Positions 36,793 through 45,277 of a DNA stretch of 64,000 bases are shown here, piece by piece. The notes beneath the pieces were generated by a model. It ran no database searches and was not told the DNA's origin. It was given only the letters and a program-made list of their open reading frames with translations. The position numbers and the translations under genes are program-made. The DNA comes from Herbaspirillum huttiense. Its GTDB lineage: Bacteria; Pseudomonadota; Gammaproteobacteria; Burkholderiales; Burkholderiaceae_D. Each line of letters opens with the position of its first letter. Within the stretch, counting starts at the first letter, position 1. The DNA is taken from the NCBI RefSeq assembly GCF_004367745.1, contig NZ_CP037993.1, positions 4,774,001-4,838,000 of the forward strand. The letters are read 5' to 3'.

Positions 36793-37425
36793 TCAGCCGA
36801 TGGAGGAAGCGCGCAGCAATTTGGAAATGTCCTTCTTCATCTTGCCGGGATCGGGGTCCTTGGGGAAGCGCATCATCAGGTTGCCCAGCGGGTCGATCAG
36901 GTAGATGTGGTCTTCGGCCGAGGTGCCGGCATCGGCCGGCAACCAGGACTGCAATTTGCCAGCGTCAACCCGAAGGATATCGGTTCCGTCGAATTCGCGC
37001 AGGAGCAAGGTCGCAATCGGTGCGCGATCCGTCACCAGCCACACGCGCTCGATGCGCTCCATTTCCTTGCCTTGCATCAGCCGCAGCTGGCGCATGGTCA
37101 GCAGTTTCTTCTGGCAGGGTTCGCCGCAGTCGCCGCGATCGACCTGCAGCATCACCCACTTGCCCTTGTAATCCTGCAGCTTGGCCGGACCGCCATCGAT
37201 GGCACTGCTGCCGAGATCCGGAATCGGATACTGGCGCGGATCGATCAGCGCGCCATAGTTGTTGCGGCTCTGCGGCTTGATCACGTAATAGGTGAGGTAG
37301 GAAGCGATGAGCGGTGCGGCACACACGGCCACCACCGCCAGCATCTTCCAGCGGCCGATGCGGCGGCGGCGCGCCTCGTCGACGGATGCGGCTTGCGCGG
37401 ATTGTGGAGCTTCAGGCTTTGTCAT
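36793..37425 (-). CDS. Membrane-anchored SCO-like thioredoxin-fold protein of the oxidase cluster
   Basis: A ~210-residue protein with a single N-terminal membrane segment (near residues 27-48) and a periplasmic thioredoxin-like domain. It carries a C-x3-C (CGEPC) and a later Asp-His in AEDHIYLIDPLGNLMMRF, the same pair of copper-ligand elements as in SCO proteins. A second start at 37434 adds three residues. It overlaps the end of the SURF1 gene and precedes ctaA. A role in oxidase copper or disulfide handling is inferred. Confidence 0.8.
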   Translation of the reverse strand: MTKPEAPQSAQAASVDEARRRRIGRWKMLAVVAVCAAPLIASYLTYYVIKPQSRNNYGALIDPRQYPIPDLGSSAIDGGPAKLQDYKGKWVMLQVDRGDCGEPCQKKLLTMRQLRLMQGKEMERIERVWLVTDRAPIATLLLREFDGTDILRVDAGKLQSWLPADAGTSAEDHIYLIDPLGNLMMRFPKDPDPGKMKKDISKLLRASSIG

Positions 37426-38128
37426 GACGACCACGTTTGAATCCTGTCACGATGAAAAAAAGAAGAGCCATGCCCGCCAGTGCATACCACTGCACGGCAT
37501 AGCCGCGATGACGATCGATACCCAATGACGGAGCGGGCCAGTCACGCACCAAGGTATCGCCCGCCGCCCCGCTCTGCTCGATCACCAGCGGTGCCAGCGT
37601 TACACCGCTGGCCTTGGCCAGTGCCGGCACATCGAGATTCTGCAGGATGGCTTGCGGACGCGGCGCATCGGCCGTCCCCAGTTGCAGCACATGTCCGGCG
37701 TCGCGGCGCAGGATGCCTTCCACCTCGGTAACGCCCGGTGGCGGCGGCACCTGAGGCACGCGCGTGCGATCGGTAGCATCGCGCGGAGCCCAGCCGCGAG
37801 CCACGACCACGGCCGGTCCACTGCCCTCGGGCTGGAACAGCGTGAGGACATGGAAACCGACTACGCCGTTGTAGGGGCGGTTCTCCAGAAACAGCGTCCA
37901 CTGCGGAAGATAGTGGCCGCGCAGGCGGATCTGTCGAAACTCCGCATCGCTCGCATCAACCGGCAGCGCACTCAGAGGAGCCTCGCTGCCCCGCGCCTGC
38001 ATGCGCTGCTGCAAGGCCAGCTTCTCTTCGGCGCGATGCGTCTGCCACTGGCCCAGCGCAATACCGGCGGCGGCCACGACCAGCGTGGCGCAAAACGGGA
38101 TGAGGCGAAAAACGAATCGGGTCGGCAT
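37412..38128 (-). CDS. SURF1 family cytochrome oxidase assembly protein
   Basis: A 238-residue protein with two membrane segments (residues ~8-25 and near 210-228) flanking a periplasmic domain. It has the SURF1 signature LGQWQTHRAEEK near the N-terminus and the ENRPYNGVVGFHVLTLF and VARGWAPRD blocks. It helps insert heme A into subunit I. It overlaps the next gene downstream by 14 bases. Confidence 0.94.
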   Translation of the reverse strand: MPTRFVFRLIPFCATLVVAAAGIALGQWQTHRAEEKLALQQRMQARGSEAPLSALPVDASDAEFRQIRLRGHYLPQWTLFLENRPYNGVVGFHVLTLFQPEGSGPAVVVARGWAPRDATDRTRVPQVPPPPGVTEVEGILRRDAGHVLQLGTADAPRPQAILQNLDVPALAKASGVTLAPLVIEQSGAAGDTLVRDWPAPSLGIDRHRGYAVQWYALAGMALLFFIVTGFKRGRHDKA

Positions 38129-38236
38129 CGATGAAGTTTGGCCTTACAATGAAGCGCACACAGGACAAGAAAAAATCTTGCACATCAGCGTCGCAGCATA
38201 CCGCATGCACGCCTTCGGAGACAGGGTTCCATCCTC

Positions 38237-38437
38237 ATGAAAATCGTCGTCGCCATCGCCTTCATCCTGATCCTGGCCAGCCTGGCCTCGGCATTGATCT
38301 TCCTGATGCGCGACAAGGGCAAGAGCAATCGCACGGTCCAGGCGCTGACACTGCGGGTCGGCTTCTCGGTGGCGCTGTTCCTCTTCATCCTGCTGAGCTA
38401 CAAGCTGGGCTGGATACAGCCGACCGGCATCCGCTGA
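38237..38437 (+). CDS. DUF2909 family small twin-membrane protein
   Basis: A 66-residue protein with two hydrophobic helices (residues ~3-24 and 40-60) separated by a basic loop. It is of the DUF2909 family, found near cox genes in Betaproteobacteria. It is the only plus-strand gene inside the oxidase cluster, and is divergent from SURF1 and convergent with coxC. Its function is unknown. Confidence 0.8.
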   Translation: MKIVVAIAFILILASLASALIFLMRDKGKSNRTVQALTLRVGFSVALFLFILLSYKLGWIQPTGIR

Positions 38438-38461
38438 TGTCATCCGCACGCACCCCACAAA

Positions 38462-38486
38462 AAAGCCGCACCGAAGTGCGGCTTTG
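38462..38486. terminator. Bidirectional terminator between DUF2909 and coxC
   Basis: Perfect 10-base arms AAAGCCGCAC / GTGCGGCTTT with loop CGAA. A-rich and T-rich flanks on both sides fit convergent termination. Confidence 0.85.
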
Positions 38487-38509
38487 TCATTGCGCAGACG
38501 GTGCCCGCC

Positions 38510-39370
38510 TTACAGCCAGTACACCACCACATACAGGCCCAGCCACACCACGTCCACGAAGTGCCAGTACCACGCCGCGCCTTCGAAGGCGAAGTGATGC
38601 GTGGGCGTGAAGTGCCCGCGCAGCACGCGATAGAGCACCACCGACAACATGATCGCGCCCATGGTCACGTGGAAGCCGTGGAAGCCGGTCAGCATGAAGA
38701 AGGTCGAGCCGTAGATGCCGGAGGTGAGCTTGAGGTTGAGCTCGCTGTAGGCGTGGATGTATTCATACGCCTGGAAGCCCATGAAGACCGCGCCCAGCAG
38801 GATGGTCAGGAACAGCCACACGGCCGTCTGCGCGCGATGGCCGGCGCGCATGGCGTGGTGCGAGATGGTCAGCGTCACGCCCGAGGTCAGCAGCAGCAAG
38901 GTGTTGATGGTCGGGATCGGGAACGGACCCATGGTGGTGAAATTCTCCACCGTGCCGGCCGGGCCGACATTGCCCCATTGTCCGGTGAAGTCGGGCCAGA
39001 TCACCTTGTGGTCCAGATCGGCCAGCCACGGCATGGTGATGCTGCGCGCATAGAACAGCGCACCGAAGAAGGCCGCGAAGAACATCACCTCCGAGAAGAT
39101 GAACCAGCTCATGCTCCAGCGATAGGACAGGTCGATGCGCTCGCTGTAGAGGCCCGACTCCGATTCGCGGATCGCATCCCCGAACCAGTAGTACAGCACC
39201 ACCAGCACCATCAGGATGCCGAGGATGTTGACGTAAGGCGCCCACGAGACGCCATTGACCCAGGCCGAGGCCCCGATCATGGTGATGAGCATGGAAATGC
39301 CCGCCATCATCGGCCAGCGCGACGGGCCTGGAACGAAATAATGGGGTGCCTTGGCTTGTTGAGAACTCAT
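38510..39370 (-). CDS. coxC: Cytochrome c oxidase subunit III
   Basis: A 286-residue membrane protein with seven hydrophobic segments, of the COX3 family. It has the start HYFVPGPSRWPMM, the ESGLYSERIDLSYRWSMSWFI block and a C-terminal HFVDVVWLGLYVVVYWL. It stabilises proton uptake of subunit I. It is downstream of the DUF2970 gene across a repeat element. Confidence 0.96.
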   Translation of the reverse strand: MSSQQAKAPHYFVPGPSRWPMMAGISMLITMIGASAWVNGVSWAPYVNILGILMVLVVLYYWFGDAIRESESGLYSERIDLSYRWSMSWFIFSEVMFFAAFFGALFYARSITMPWLADLDHKVIWPDFTGQWGNVGPAGTVENFTTMGPFPIPTINTLLLLTSGVTLTISHHAMRAGHRAQTAVWLFLTILLGAVFMGFQAYEYIHAYSELNLKLTSGIYGSTFFMLTGFHGFHVTMGAIMLSVVLYRVLRGHFTPTHHFAFEGAAWYWHFVDVVWLGLYVVVYWL

Positions 39371-39429
39371 GTTCTTCTCCCGGTACGAAATCCGATTGTC
39401 CTGGCCTGGGCAAGAGCAGCAAACTTGGG

Positions 39430-39481
39430 CATTAAGCTGCGTTGAATGCTCTTGCGATACAGGGTTTACGTTTCCTTAATG
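39430..39481. repeat. 52-bp intergenic element bounded by CATTAAG/CTTAATG (copy B)
   Basis: It starts with CATTAAG (39430-39436) and ends with CTTAATG (39475-39481), and shares the internal AATGC and CGATACAG with copy A at 28114-28164. It lies between the DUF2970 and coxC genes. Confidence 0.55.
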
Positions 39482-39498
39482 CTCTTTTTCGGTCAGTC

Positions 39499-39729
39499 TC
39501 ATCCACCTGCCGCGCTGCGTACCACCAGCTTGACGATGCTCACCAGCACGGCCACGAAGATCACCGCACCGAGAATGCCGGCGATGATGACGTGCACCGG
39601 ATTCAGCCGTGCTGCATCCGACTCGTAATCCTTGCGCTTGCGCACGCCGAAGAAGGACCAGAACACCGCCTTCATCGTCGCGCCGAAGGAGGCCTTGCGC
39701 TGGGCCGCCTGTTTCAGCTCATCGTTCAC
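39499..39729 (-). CDS. DUF2970 family membrane protein
   Basis: A 76-residue protein with a basic N-terminal amphipathic part and one C-terminal hydrophobic helix (residues ~48-70). The ATMKAVFWSFFGVRK block is the DUF2970 hallmark. The family co-occurs with cytochrome oxidase genes in Betaproteobacteria. Its role is unknown; oxidase assembly or stability is inferred. Confidence 0.85.
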   Translation of the reverse strand: MNDELKQAAQRKASFGATMKAVFWSFFGVRKRKDYESDAARLNPVHVIIAGILGAVIFVAVLVSIVKLVVRSAAGG

Positions 39730-39748
39730 ACCCGCTCCTCGGGGCTGG

Positions 39749-40321
39749 TCAGCCCGCCGTCTTGGCCTTGCCGTTGATCTCGAAGAAGGTATAGGACAGC
39801 GTGATCGTGGTCACTTCCTTGGGCAGCTTGGGATCGATGTAGAACACCACCGGCATCTGCTTGGCCTGGTTCGGTCCCAATGTCTGCTGCGTGAAGCAGA
39901 AGCACTCCACCTTCTTGAAGAAGGCCGCCGACTGTAGCGGTGCATAGCTCGGGATGGCCTGGGCATCCACATTGCGCGGCTGGGTGTTGACCACTTCGTA
40001 GGTGACCTGCGTCATCTCGCCAGGGTGCACCTGCATGCTGGCCACCGTCGGGCGGAAGCGCCACGGTCCCTGCGCATTGCCATCGAACTCCACGGTGATG
40101 GTGCGCGTCTTGTCGATCTGCGTATTGGCCGGCGCTTCCACCGTCACATCCTTGGGCGTGAGGAAATTCACGCCGGTCACTTCGCAGATCTTGCGATAGA
40201 CCGGGATGAGCGCATAGCCAAAGCCGAACATCAGCACCGCCACCACCAGCAGCTTCCTGAACATCACGCGGTTCAGGCCGCGTGATGTCGTCTCGTCTGC
40301 CTGATCGTCATCTCTGCTCAT
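39749..40321 (-). CDS. ctaG: Cytochrome c oxidase assembly protein CtaG/Cox11
   Basis: A 190-residue protein with one N-terminal membrane helix (residues ~22-42) and a periplasmic copper-binding domain. The conserved CFCFTQQ carries the two copper-binding Cys. It delivers copper to the CuB site of subunit I. Its ATG overlaps the stop of the upstream 36-residue gene. Confidence 0.96.
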   Translation of the reverse strand: MSRDDDQADETTSRGLNRVMFRKLLVVAVLMFGFGYALIPVYRKICEVTGVNFLTPKDVTVEAPANTQIDKTRTITVEFDGNAQGPWRFRPTVASMQVHPGEMTQVTYEVVNTQPRNVDAQAIPSYAPLQSAAFFKKVECFCFTQQTLGPNQAKQMPVVFYIDPKLPKEVTTITLSYTFFEINGKAKTAG

Positions 40322-40428
40322 TTGGCAAACCAGATGCGGTTGATGAAGATGCCGACGAAGAAGGCCAGCGCCACCAGCCCCAGCAGCAGGCCGGTGCGCA
40401 GGTTGTTGGGTTTCTTGCGTTCGGTCAT
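40318..40428 (-). CDS. 36-residue cytochrome oxidase small membrane protein
   Basis: A short gene encoding a 36-residue protein: a basic N-terminal stretch (MTERKKPNNLRTG), one hydrophobic helix, and the end NRIWFAK. It lies between coxA and ctaG and its TGA overlaps the ctaG ATG. This fits the 'cytochrome oxidase small assembly protein' found at the same place in Betaproteobacteria. It would otherwise be read as a gap. Confidence 0.8.
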   Translation of the reverse strand: MTERKKPNNLRTGLLLGLVALAFFVGIFINRIWFAK

Positions 40429-40478
40429 GAGGGTTGCCTTTGCATTTAGGGGCGATGACTTGTGTTATCCACAGGCGC

Positions 40479-42098
40479 TTACTTCACCACCGGCGGTTCT
40501 TCGAAGGTGTGGAAAGGGGCCGGGCTGGGCACGGTCCATTCCAGGCCCTCTGCACCTTCCCAGGGCTTGGCTTCGGCTTTCTTGCCACCCTTGATCGAGG
40601 GAATCACCACGAAGAACAGGAAGTACACCTGCGACAGCCCGAACCCGAAGGCGCCGATGGAGGCGATCATGTTGAAGTCGGTGAACTGCGCCGGGTAATC
40701 CGCATAGCGGCGCGGCATGCCCGCCAGCCCGAGGAAGTGCATCGGGAAGAAGGTGATGTTGAAGGTGATCAGCGAGGCCCAGAAGTGGAACTTGCCGCGC
40801 CATTCGTTGTACATGAAGCCGGTCCACTTCGGGCCCCAGTAGTAGTAGCCGGCGAAGAGCGCGAACAGCGATCCGGCCACCAGCACGTAGTGGAAGTGCG
40901 CCACCACGTAGTAGGTATCCTGCATCTGGATGTCGATCGGGGTCACCGCCAGGATCAGGCCGGTGAAGCCGCCCATGGTGAAGACGAAGATGAAGCCCAC
41001 CGAGAACAGCATCGGCGTCTCGAAGGTCATCGAGCCGCGCCACATGGTGGCGATCCAGTTGAAGATCTTCACGCCGGTCGGCACGGCGATCAGCATGGTG
41101 GCGTACATGAAGAACAGCTGCGCGGTCACCGGCATGCCGGTGGTGAACATGTGGTGCGCCCAGACGATGAAGGACAGGATCGCAATGGAGGCGGTCGCAT
41201 ACACCATCGAGGCATAGCCGAACAGCGGCTTGCGCGCGAAGGCCGGGATGATCTGCGAGACGATGCCGAAGGCCGGCAGGATCATGATGTAGACCTCGGG
41301 GTGGCCGAAGAACCAGAAGATGTGCTGGTACATCACCGGGTCACCGCCACCGGCGGCGTTGAAGAAGGAGGTGCCGAAGTGACGGTCGGTCAGCGTCATG
41401 GTGATGGCACCGGCCAGCACCGGCATGACGGCGATGAGCAGGTAGGCGGTGATGAGCCAGGTCCAGCAGAACATGGGCATCTTCATCAGCGTCATGCCGG
41501 GCGCGCGCATGTTCAGGATGGTAACGATGATGTTGATCGAACCCATGATGGAAGACGCGCCCATGATGTGCATGGCGAAGATGCCCATGTCCATGCCGGG
41601 GCCCATCTGGGTCGACAGCGGTGCGTACAGCGTCCAGCCGGCCGCGGTGGCGCCGCCCGGCACCAGGAAGGAACCGGCCAGCAGGAGCGCGGCCGGCGGC
41701 AGCAGCCAGAACGAGAAGTTGTTCATGCGCGCAAAGGCCATGTCGGACGCCCCGATCTGCAGCGGGATCATCCAGTTGGCGAAGCCCACGAAGGCCGGCA
41801 TGATCGCACCGAACACCATCACCAGGCCGTGCATGGTGGTCAACTGGTTGAAGAATTCAGGACGGAAGAACTGCAGGCCCGGCTGGAACAGCTCGGCCCG
41901 GATCAACAGCGCCAGCACGCCGCCCGAGAGCAGCATGGTGAACGAGAACCACAGGTAGAGCGTACCGATGTCCTTGTGGTTGGTGGCAAAGAGCCAGCGC
42001 CGCCAGCCGTGCGGATGGTCGTGCGCGTGGTCATCGTGAGCGTGCCCATGCCCGTGATCGTGGGAATGATCGGGGGCGTGATCGGCGGTGGTAGTCAT
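40479..42098 (-). CDS. coxA: Cytochrome c oxidase subunit I
   Basis: A 539-residue membrane protein with twelve segments that holds heme a and the heme a3-CuB site. Signature blocks are WLFATNHKDIGTLYL, FFGHPEVYIMILPAFG (CuB His and the cross-linked Tyr) and IVWAHHMFTTGM (CuB His pair). The first ~31 residues form an unusual His/Asp-rich tail with 11 histidines. It follows coxB after 18 bases. Confidence 0.97.
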   Translation of the reverse strand: MTTTADHAPDHSHDHGHGHAHDDHAHDHPHGWRRWLFATNHKDIGTLYLWFSFTMLLSGGVLALLIRAELFQPGLQFFRPEFFNQLTTMHGLVMVFGAIMPAFVGFANWMIPLQIGASDMAFARMNNFSFWLLPPAALLLAGSFLVPGGATAAGWTLYAPLSTQMGPGMDMGIFAMHIMGASSIMGSINIIVTILNMRAPGMTLMKMPMFCWTWLITAYLLIAVMPVLAGAITMTLTDRHFGTSFFNAAGGGDPVMYQHIFWFFGHPEVYIMILPAFGIVSQIIPAFARKPLFGYASMVYATASIAILSFIVWAHHMFTTGMPVTAQLFFMYATMLIAVPTGVKIFNWIATMWRGSMTFETPMLFSVGFIFVFTMGGFTGLILAVTPIDIQMQDTYYVVAHFHYVLVAGSLFALFAGYYYWGPKWTGFMYNEWRGKFHFWASLITFNITFFPMHFLGLAGMPRRYADYPAQFTDFNMIASIGAFGFGLSQVYFLFFVVIPSIKGGKKAEAKPWEGAEGLEWTVPSPAPFHTFEEPPVVK

Positions 42099-42116
42099 GT
42101 CCGGTTCTCCAAACGA

Positions 42117-43277
42117 TTACTTGCGGGCGGCCAGGATTTCGGCCGGCTGCACGATGTTTTCCTGGGCCTTGTTGGACCAGCTGTTGCGCGTATAAGTGAT
42201 CACGGCGGCGATTTCGGTGTCGTTCAAGACACCCTTCCAGGCCGGCATGGCGTTCTTGCCGTTGAGCAGGATGTGGATCTGGCCATCCTTGGGGCCATTG
42301 ACCAAGGCACTGCCGTCCAGCGCCGGGAAGGCTCCCGGCACGCCCTTGCCGTTGGCCTGGTGGCAGGCCACGCAGTTGGCTGCATAGACCTTCTCGCCGC
42401 GCTGCTTCAGCTCATCCACCGTCCAGACCTTGCTGGGATCATCGGCCTTGGCGGCCATTTCCTTCTTCTTGCCCTCGACCCATTTCTTGTAGTCGTCATC
42501 ACTGACCACGTTGACCACGATGGGCATGAAGGCGTGATCCTTGCCGCACAATTCCACGCACTGGCCGCGATAGGTACCGATCTTCTCGGCGCGGAACCAG
42601 GTGTCGCGCACGAAGCCGGGAATCGCATCCTGCTTCACGCCGAAGGCGGGGATGGTCCAGGAGTGGATCACGTCATTGGCGGTGGTAACGATGCGCACCT
42701 TCTTGTTGACGGGCACCACCACCGGATTGTCGACTTCGATCAGGTAGTTGTCGTTTTTCTTCAGGGTGGGATCGGTGACCTGCTCGCGCGGCGTAGCCAG
42801 GCTGGAGAGGAAGGAGATGCCTTCACCATCGCCCTTGAGGTAGTCATACCCCCACTTCCACTGCATGCCGGTGACCTTGATGGTGAGGTCGGCGTTGGAG
42901 GTGTCCTTCATGGCCACCACGGTCTTGGTGGCCGGCAGGGCCATGCCGATGACGATCAGGAAGGGCACCACGGTCCAGGCGATTTCCACGGTCGTGCTTT
43001 CGTGGAAGGAGGCGGCCTTGTGGCCGACCGACTTGCGGTGCTTGATGATGGAATAGAACATCACCCCGAAGACCGCCACGAAGATGACCAGGCAGATGAT
43101 CAGCATCAGGATGTGCAGGTCATAGATCTGCTCGGCGATCTTGGTCACCGGTGGCTGGAAATTCATCTGCAGCACGGCCGGTCCGCCCGGACTATCCACC
43201 ACTGCCCAGGCCGGCAAGCCGGCCGCCAGCAGCGAGGCACCGAGGGTCAAGGATTGAAGGCGCTTCGCAAGTTTCAT
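42117..43277 (-). CDS. coxB: Cytochrome c oxidase subunit II with C-terminal cytochrome c domain (caa3-like)
   Basis: A 386-residue protein: signal peptide of about 25 residues, two membrane helices, a CuA domain (CVELCGKDHAFMPI, Cys-x3-Cys with His and Met) and a C-terminal cytochrome c domain with CVACH near residue 312 and a later Met in AMPAWKG. The ATG at 43277 (GAGGAAATCC before it) is preferred over one at 43331, which lacks a signal sequence. The fused heme makes this a caa3-like oxidase. Confidence 0.95.
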   Translation of the reverse strand: MKLAKRLQSLTLGASLLAAGLPAWAVVDSPGGPAVLQMNFQPPVTKIAEQIYDLHILMLIICLVIFVAVFGVMFYSIIKHRKSVGHKAASFHESTTVEIAWTVVPFLIVIGMALPATKTVVAMKDTSNADLTIKVTGMQWKWGYDYLKGDGEGISFLSSLATPREQVTDPTLKKNDNYLIEVDNPVVVPVNKKVRIVTTANDVIHSWTIPAFGVKQDAIPGFVRDTWFRAEKIGTYRGQCVELCGKDHAFMPIVVNVVSDDDYKKWVEGKKKEMAAKADDPSKVWTVDELKQRGEKVYAANCVACHQANGKGVPGAFPALDGSALVNGPKDGQIHILLNGKNAMPAWKGVLNDTEIAAVITYTRNSWSNKAQENIVQPAEILAARK

Positions 43278-43299
43278 GGATTTCCTCAAAAGCCCAAAA

Positions 43300-43770
43300 T
43301 TATAAGAATGAGAGTGCTGCCATCCCGCCACCCCTGGCGGCCAGTTCCTGTTGCAGCTCCTGCACCAACGCGCGCCGCTGCCACAAGCTCATGAACCGGC
43401 CAATTTCCACGCGCTGCCCCCGGCTTTCCAGTGCCACCAGCGACTGCCGGCCCACAGGAAAAGCGATGCGCATGCCATGCAACTGCAAGCTGCTGCGGTG
43501 CGAACGACTACCCTGGATGACTTCCACCTCCAGGCCATGATCGGCCAGCACCAGCACTTCGCGATCAGTGGCGTGACGGGCGTAGACCAGCATGGCCGCG
43601 CCCACCGCCACCAGTTCAATGCATGAAAAAACCAGGATGATCCAAGCGCCGCGCAGCGTGAAGCCCAGCGCGACCGTGAGTGAAACCGTACAAAGGACTG
43701 CGAAGACCCACGCCAGCTGGCGTGGCGCAATCGAACAATTGCGCTTCAATATCCATTCCCGCGTCTCCAT
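43300..43770 (-). CDS. DUF2244 family membrane protein
   Basis: A 156-residue protein with two adjacent hydrophobic segments near residues 18-62 and a soluble C-terminal half, typical of DUF2244. A GAGG-type site precedes the ATG. It is the first gene before coxB (22-base gap), a position it often holds in Betaproteobacteria and Alphaproteobacteria. Its function is unknown. Confidence 0.85.
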   Translation of the reverse strand: METREWILKRNCSIAPRQLAWVFAVLCTVSLTVALGFTLRGAWIILVFSCIELVAVGAAMLVYARHATDREVLVLADHGLEVEVIQGSRSHRSSLQLHGMRIAFPVGRQSLVALESRGQRVEIGRFMSLWQRRALVQELQQELAARGGGMAALSFL

Positions 43771-44196
43771 GGCACCTCGCCAGCATGATTGTCGGTCGAG
43801 CGTGTCTCTGTCTCTTACCGCAGGGGATGCTCACTGGATGCGGGCCAGCCCGTTCTTGCCGGGGGCCGTCTTGCGTGGGGCGCACTCCGTGGCTATCCGT
43901 TTTGCGGTCTTTATTTATTCTTGCTATTCGTTCGTACTGGAATTTCTTTGTGTGAATTTTTTTACCCATTTGAGTATAAGGGCTAACGTCGCCATGGATC
44001 AAGCACGCACCGCCGCATTGACAACGGTGGCGCTTGCGGGCTGTCCGGCGGGCCGGGATGGCGGCAGCAGAGCCGCCAGGGGCGCGGCTTTGCGGCGATA
44101 TGAAGGCTTCGGCAGGAACAGGCAGGGCGTAACGATACAGCAACTATCTGGCAGGCCAGATAGAGCTGGGCGACTAAGCCTTATATGAAGTTTCGA
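43771..44196. other. Non-coding region between DUF2244/cox and bioC
   Basis: A 426-base stretch with no gene I can support on either strand. It holds a candidate promoter for the cox operon (43973-44002, minus strand) and a perfect hairpin, CTATCTGG-CAGG-CCAGATAG (44144-44163), without a T-run. The central part is AT-rich compared with the flanking genes. Confidence 0.6.
43973..44002 (-). promoter_or_regulatory. Candidate promoter of the DUF2244-cox operon
   Basis: On the minus strand, TTGATC (43997-44002) and TATACT (43973-43978) are spaced by 18 bases. The spacing and -10 are good and the -35 is moderate. The 5' leader would be about 195 bases. Confidence 0.45.
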
Positions 44197-45141
44197 CTAT
44201 CGCGGCGGGCGTTCGAAGCGAATGATGCTCTCGCCGGCCGCGGTGGTCTTGGGCACCGGACGGAAGGCGTGGCCGTAGACGACCTCGAAGGTCAGCGGGA
44301 TCTTGCCGTCGGGCTTGCGCATGGCCTCGAAGGCCGCCAGCAGGCGCTGGTACTGGCTGCGGCTCATCATGCTGCGGCGCCGCGATTCCAGCGGATTGCC
44401 ACCCCAGGCGCGCACGTCTTCCAGCAGGCGCTGGGGCGTTTCGTAGGTGACGGTGATGGTTTCCATGTCCATCACCGGTGTGGAAAAACCGGCATTGACC
44501 AGCATGTCGCCGAAGTCGTGCATGTCGACGAAGGGCAAGGTGTGCGGTGCAAGATCGATTTGTTCGAAAGCGCTGCGCACTTCGCGCAGGGTATCGGGAC
44601 CGAAGCAGGAAAACATCAGCAGGCCCTCCACCCGCAGCACGCGCCGCCACTCGGCAAACACGCGGTCGGGCTGGGGATGCCAGTGCAGGGCCAGGTTGGA
44701 CCAGACCAGGTCCAGCGCGTTGGCGCCCAGCGGCAGGCTGGCGAAGTCGGCGCAGGCCAGTTCCGGCCCGCCGGCACCCGGACCGGAACCGAGCCACTTG
44801 TTGATGGAGCCGAACAGGCGGTTCATGGCCGTCTGCGCGCCGCGCTGGTGGTCGGCGGCCTTGGCCAGCATGCCGTAGGCGCCGTCCAGACCGATCACCT
44901 GCGCCTCCGGATAGCGTTTCTGCAGCACCGGCAAGTCGGCCCCTTCGCCGCATCCGGCGTCCAAGACTTCACGCGGGGCGATTTTCACCAGGGCCAGGCG
45001 CTCCTGCATGCGGGCCGAGACTTCGCGGCGCAGGAAATCGGATTCGGCCACGCGCCGGGGTTCGCCGAAACGGCGGCGCACCAGGGGCAGGTCGATGGGA
45101 GCGCTCAGCTTGGCGCTGGCAGAAGGCGGCGGCAGGGACAT
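44197..45141 (-). CDS. bioC: Malonyl-CoA O-methyltransferase BioC-like
   Basis: A 314-residue SAM-dependent methyltransferase. It has the BioC-type start VRRRFGEPRRVAESDFLRREV, SAM motif VLDAGCGEGADLPVL near residue 60, and the post-motif NLALHWHPQPDRVFAEWRRVL. BioC caps malonyl groups at the start of biotin synthesis. It stands alone here, with no bio genes beside it, so an unrelated methyl acceptor is possible. The ATG at 45141 is chosen because upstream in-frame sequence (to 45333) is not conserved-looking. It is divergent from comF. Confidence 0.75.
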   Translation of the reverse strand: MSLPPPSASAKLSAPIDLPLVRRRFGEPRRVAESDFLRREVSARMQERLALVKIAPREVLDAGCGEGADLPVLQKRYPEAQVIGLDGAYGMLAKAADHQRGAQTAMNRLFGSINKWLGSGPGAGGPELACADFASLPLGANALDLVWSNLALHWHPQPDRVFAEWRRVLRVEGLLMFSCFGPDTLREVRSAFEQIDLAPHTLPFVDMHDFGDMLVNAGFSTPVMDMETITVTYETPQRLLEDVRAWGGNPLESRRRSMMSRSQYQRLLAAFEAMRKPDGKIPLTFEVVYGHAFRPVPKTTAAGESIIRFERPPR

Positions 45142-45277
45142 GGGCAACGGAACAGGAAGATGGACTGCGCAGCAGCGTGGCAAGCTCGGGCGGCCAGCAG
45201 AGGGCCGCCGATCCACGGGGCTGATGCGATAATGCGCGTAGTTTAGTCGAAATCCATTTTTCCCGGGCGCACCTCGC

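Noticed and set aside
40434..43394. 986-codon plus-strand frame
   Set aside because: Antisense to coxA and coxB; rich in His, Gly and Asp as a mirror of the real codons, with no recognisable domain.
44144..44163. Hairpin CTATCTGG/CCAGATAG as a terminator for bioC
   Set aside because: The stem is perfect but no T-run follows on either strand; reported only as a hairpin in the gap.
43592..44188. Plus-strand frame across the cox promoter region
   Set aside because: Spans the DUF2244 gene and non-coding DNA; no motif, no clear start site.
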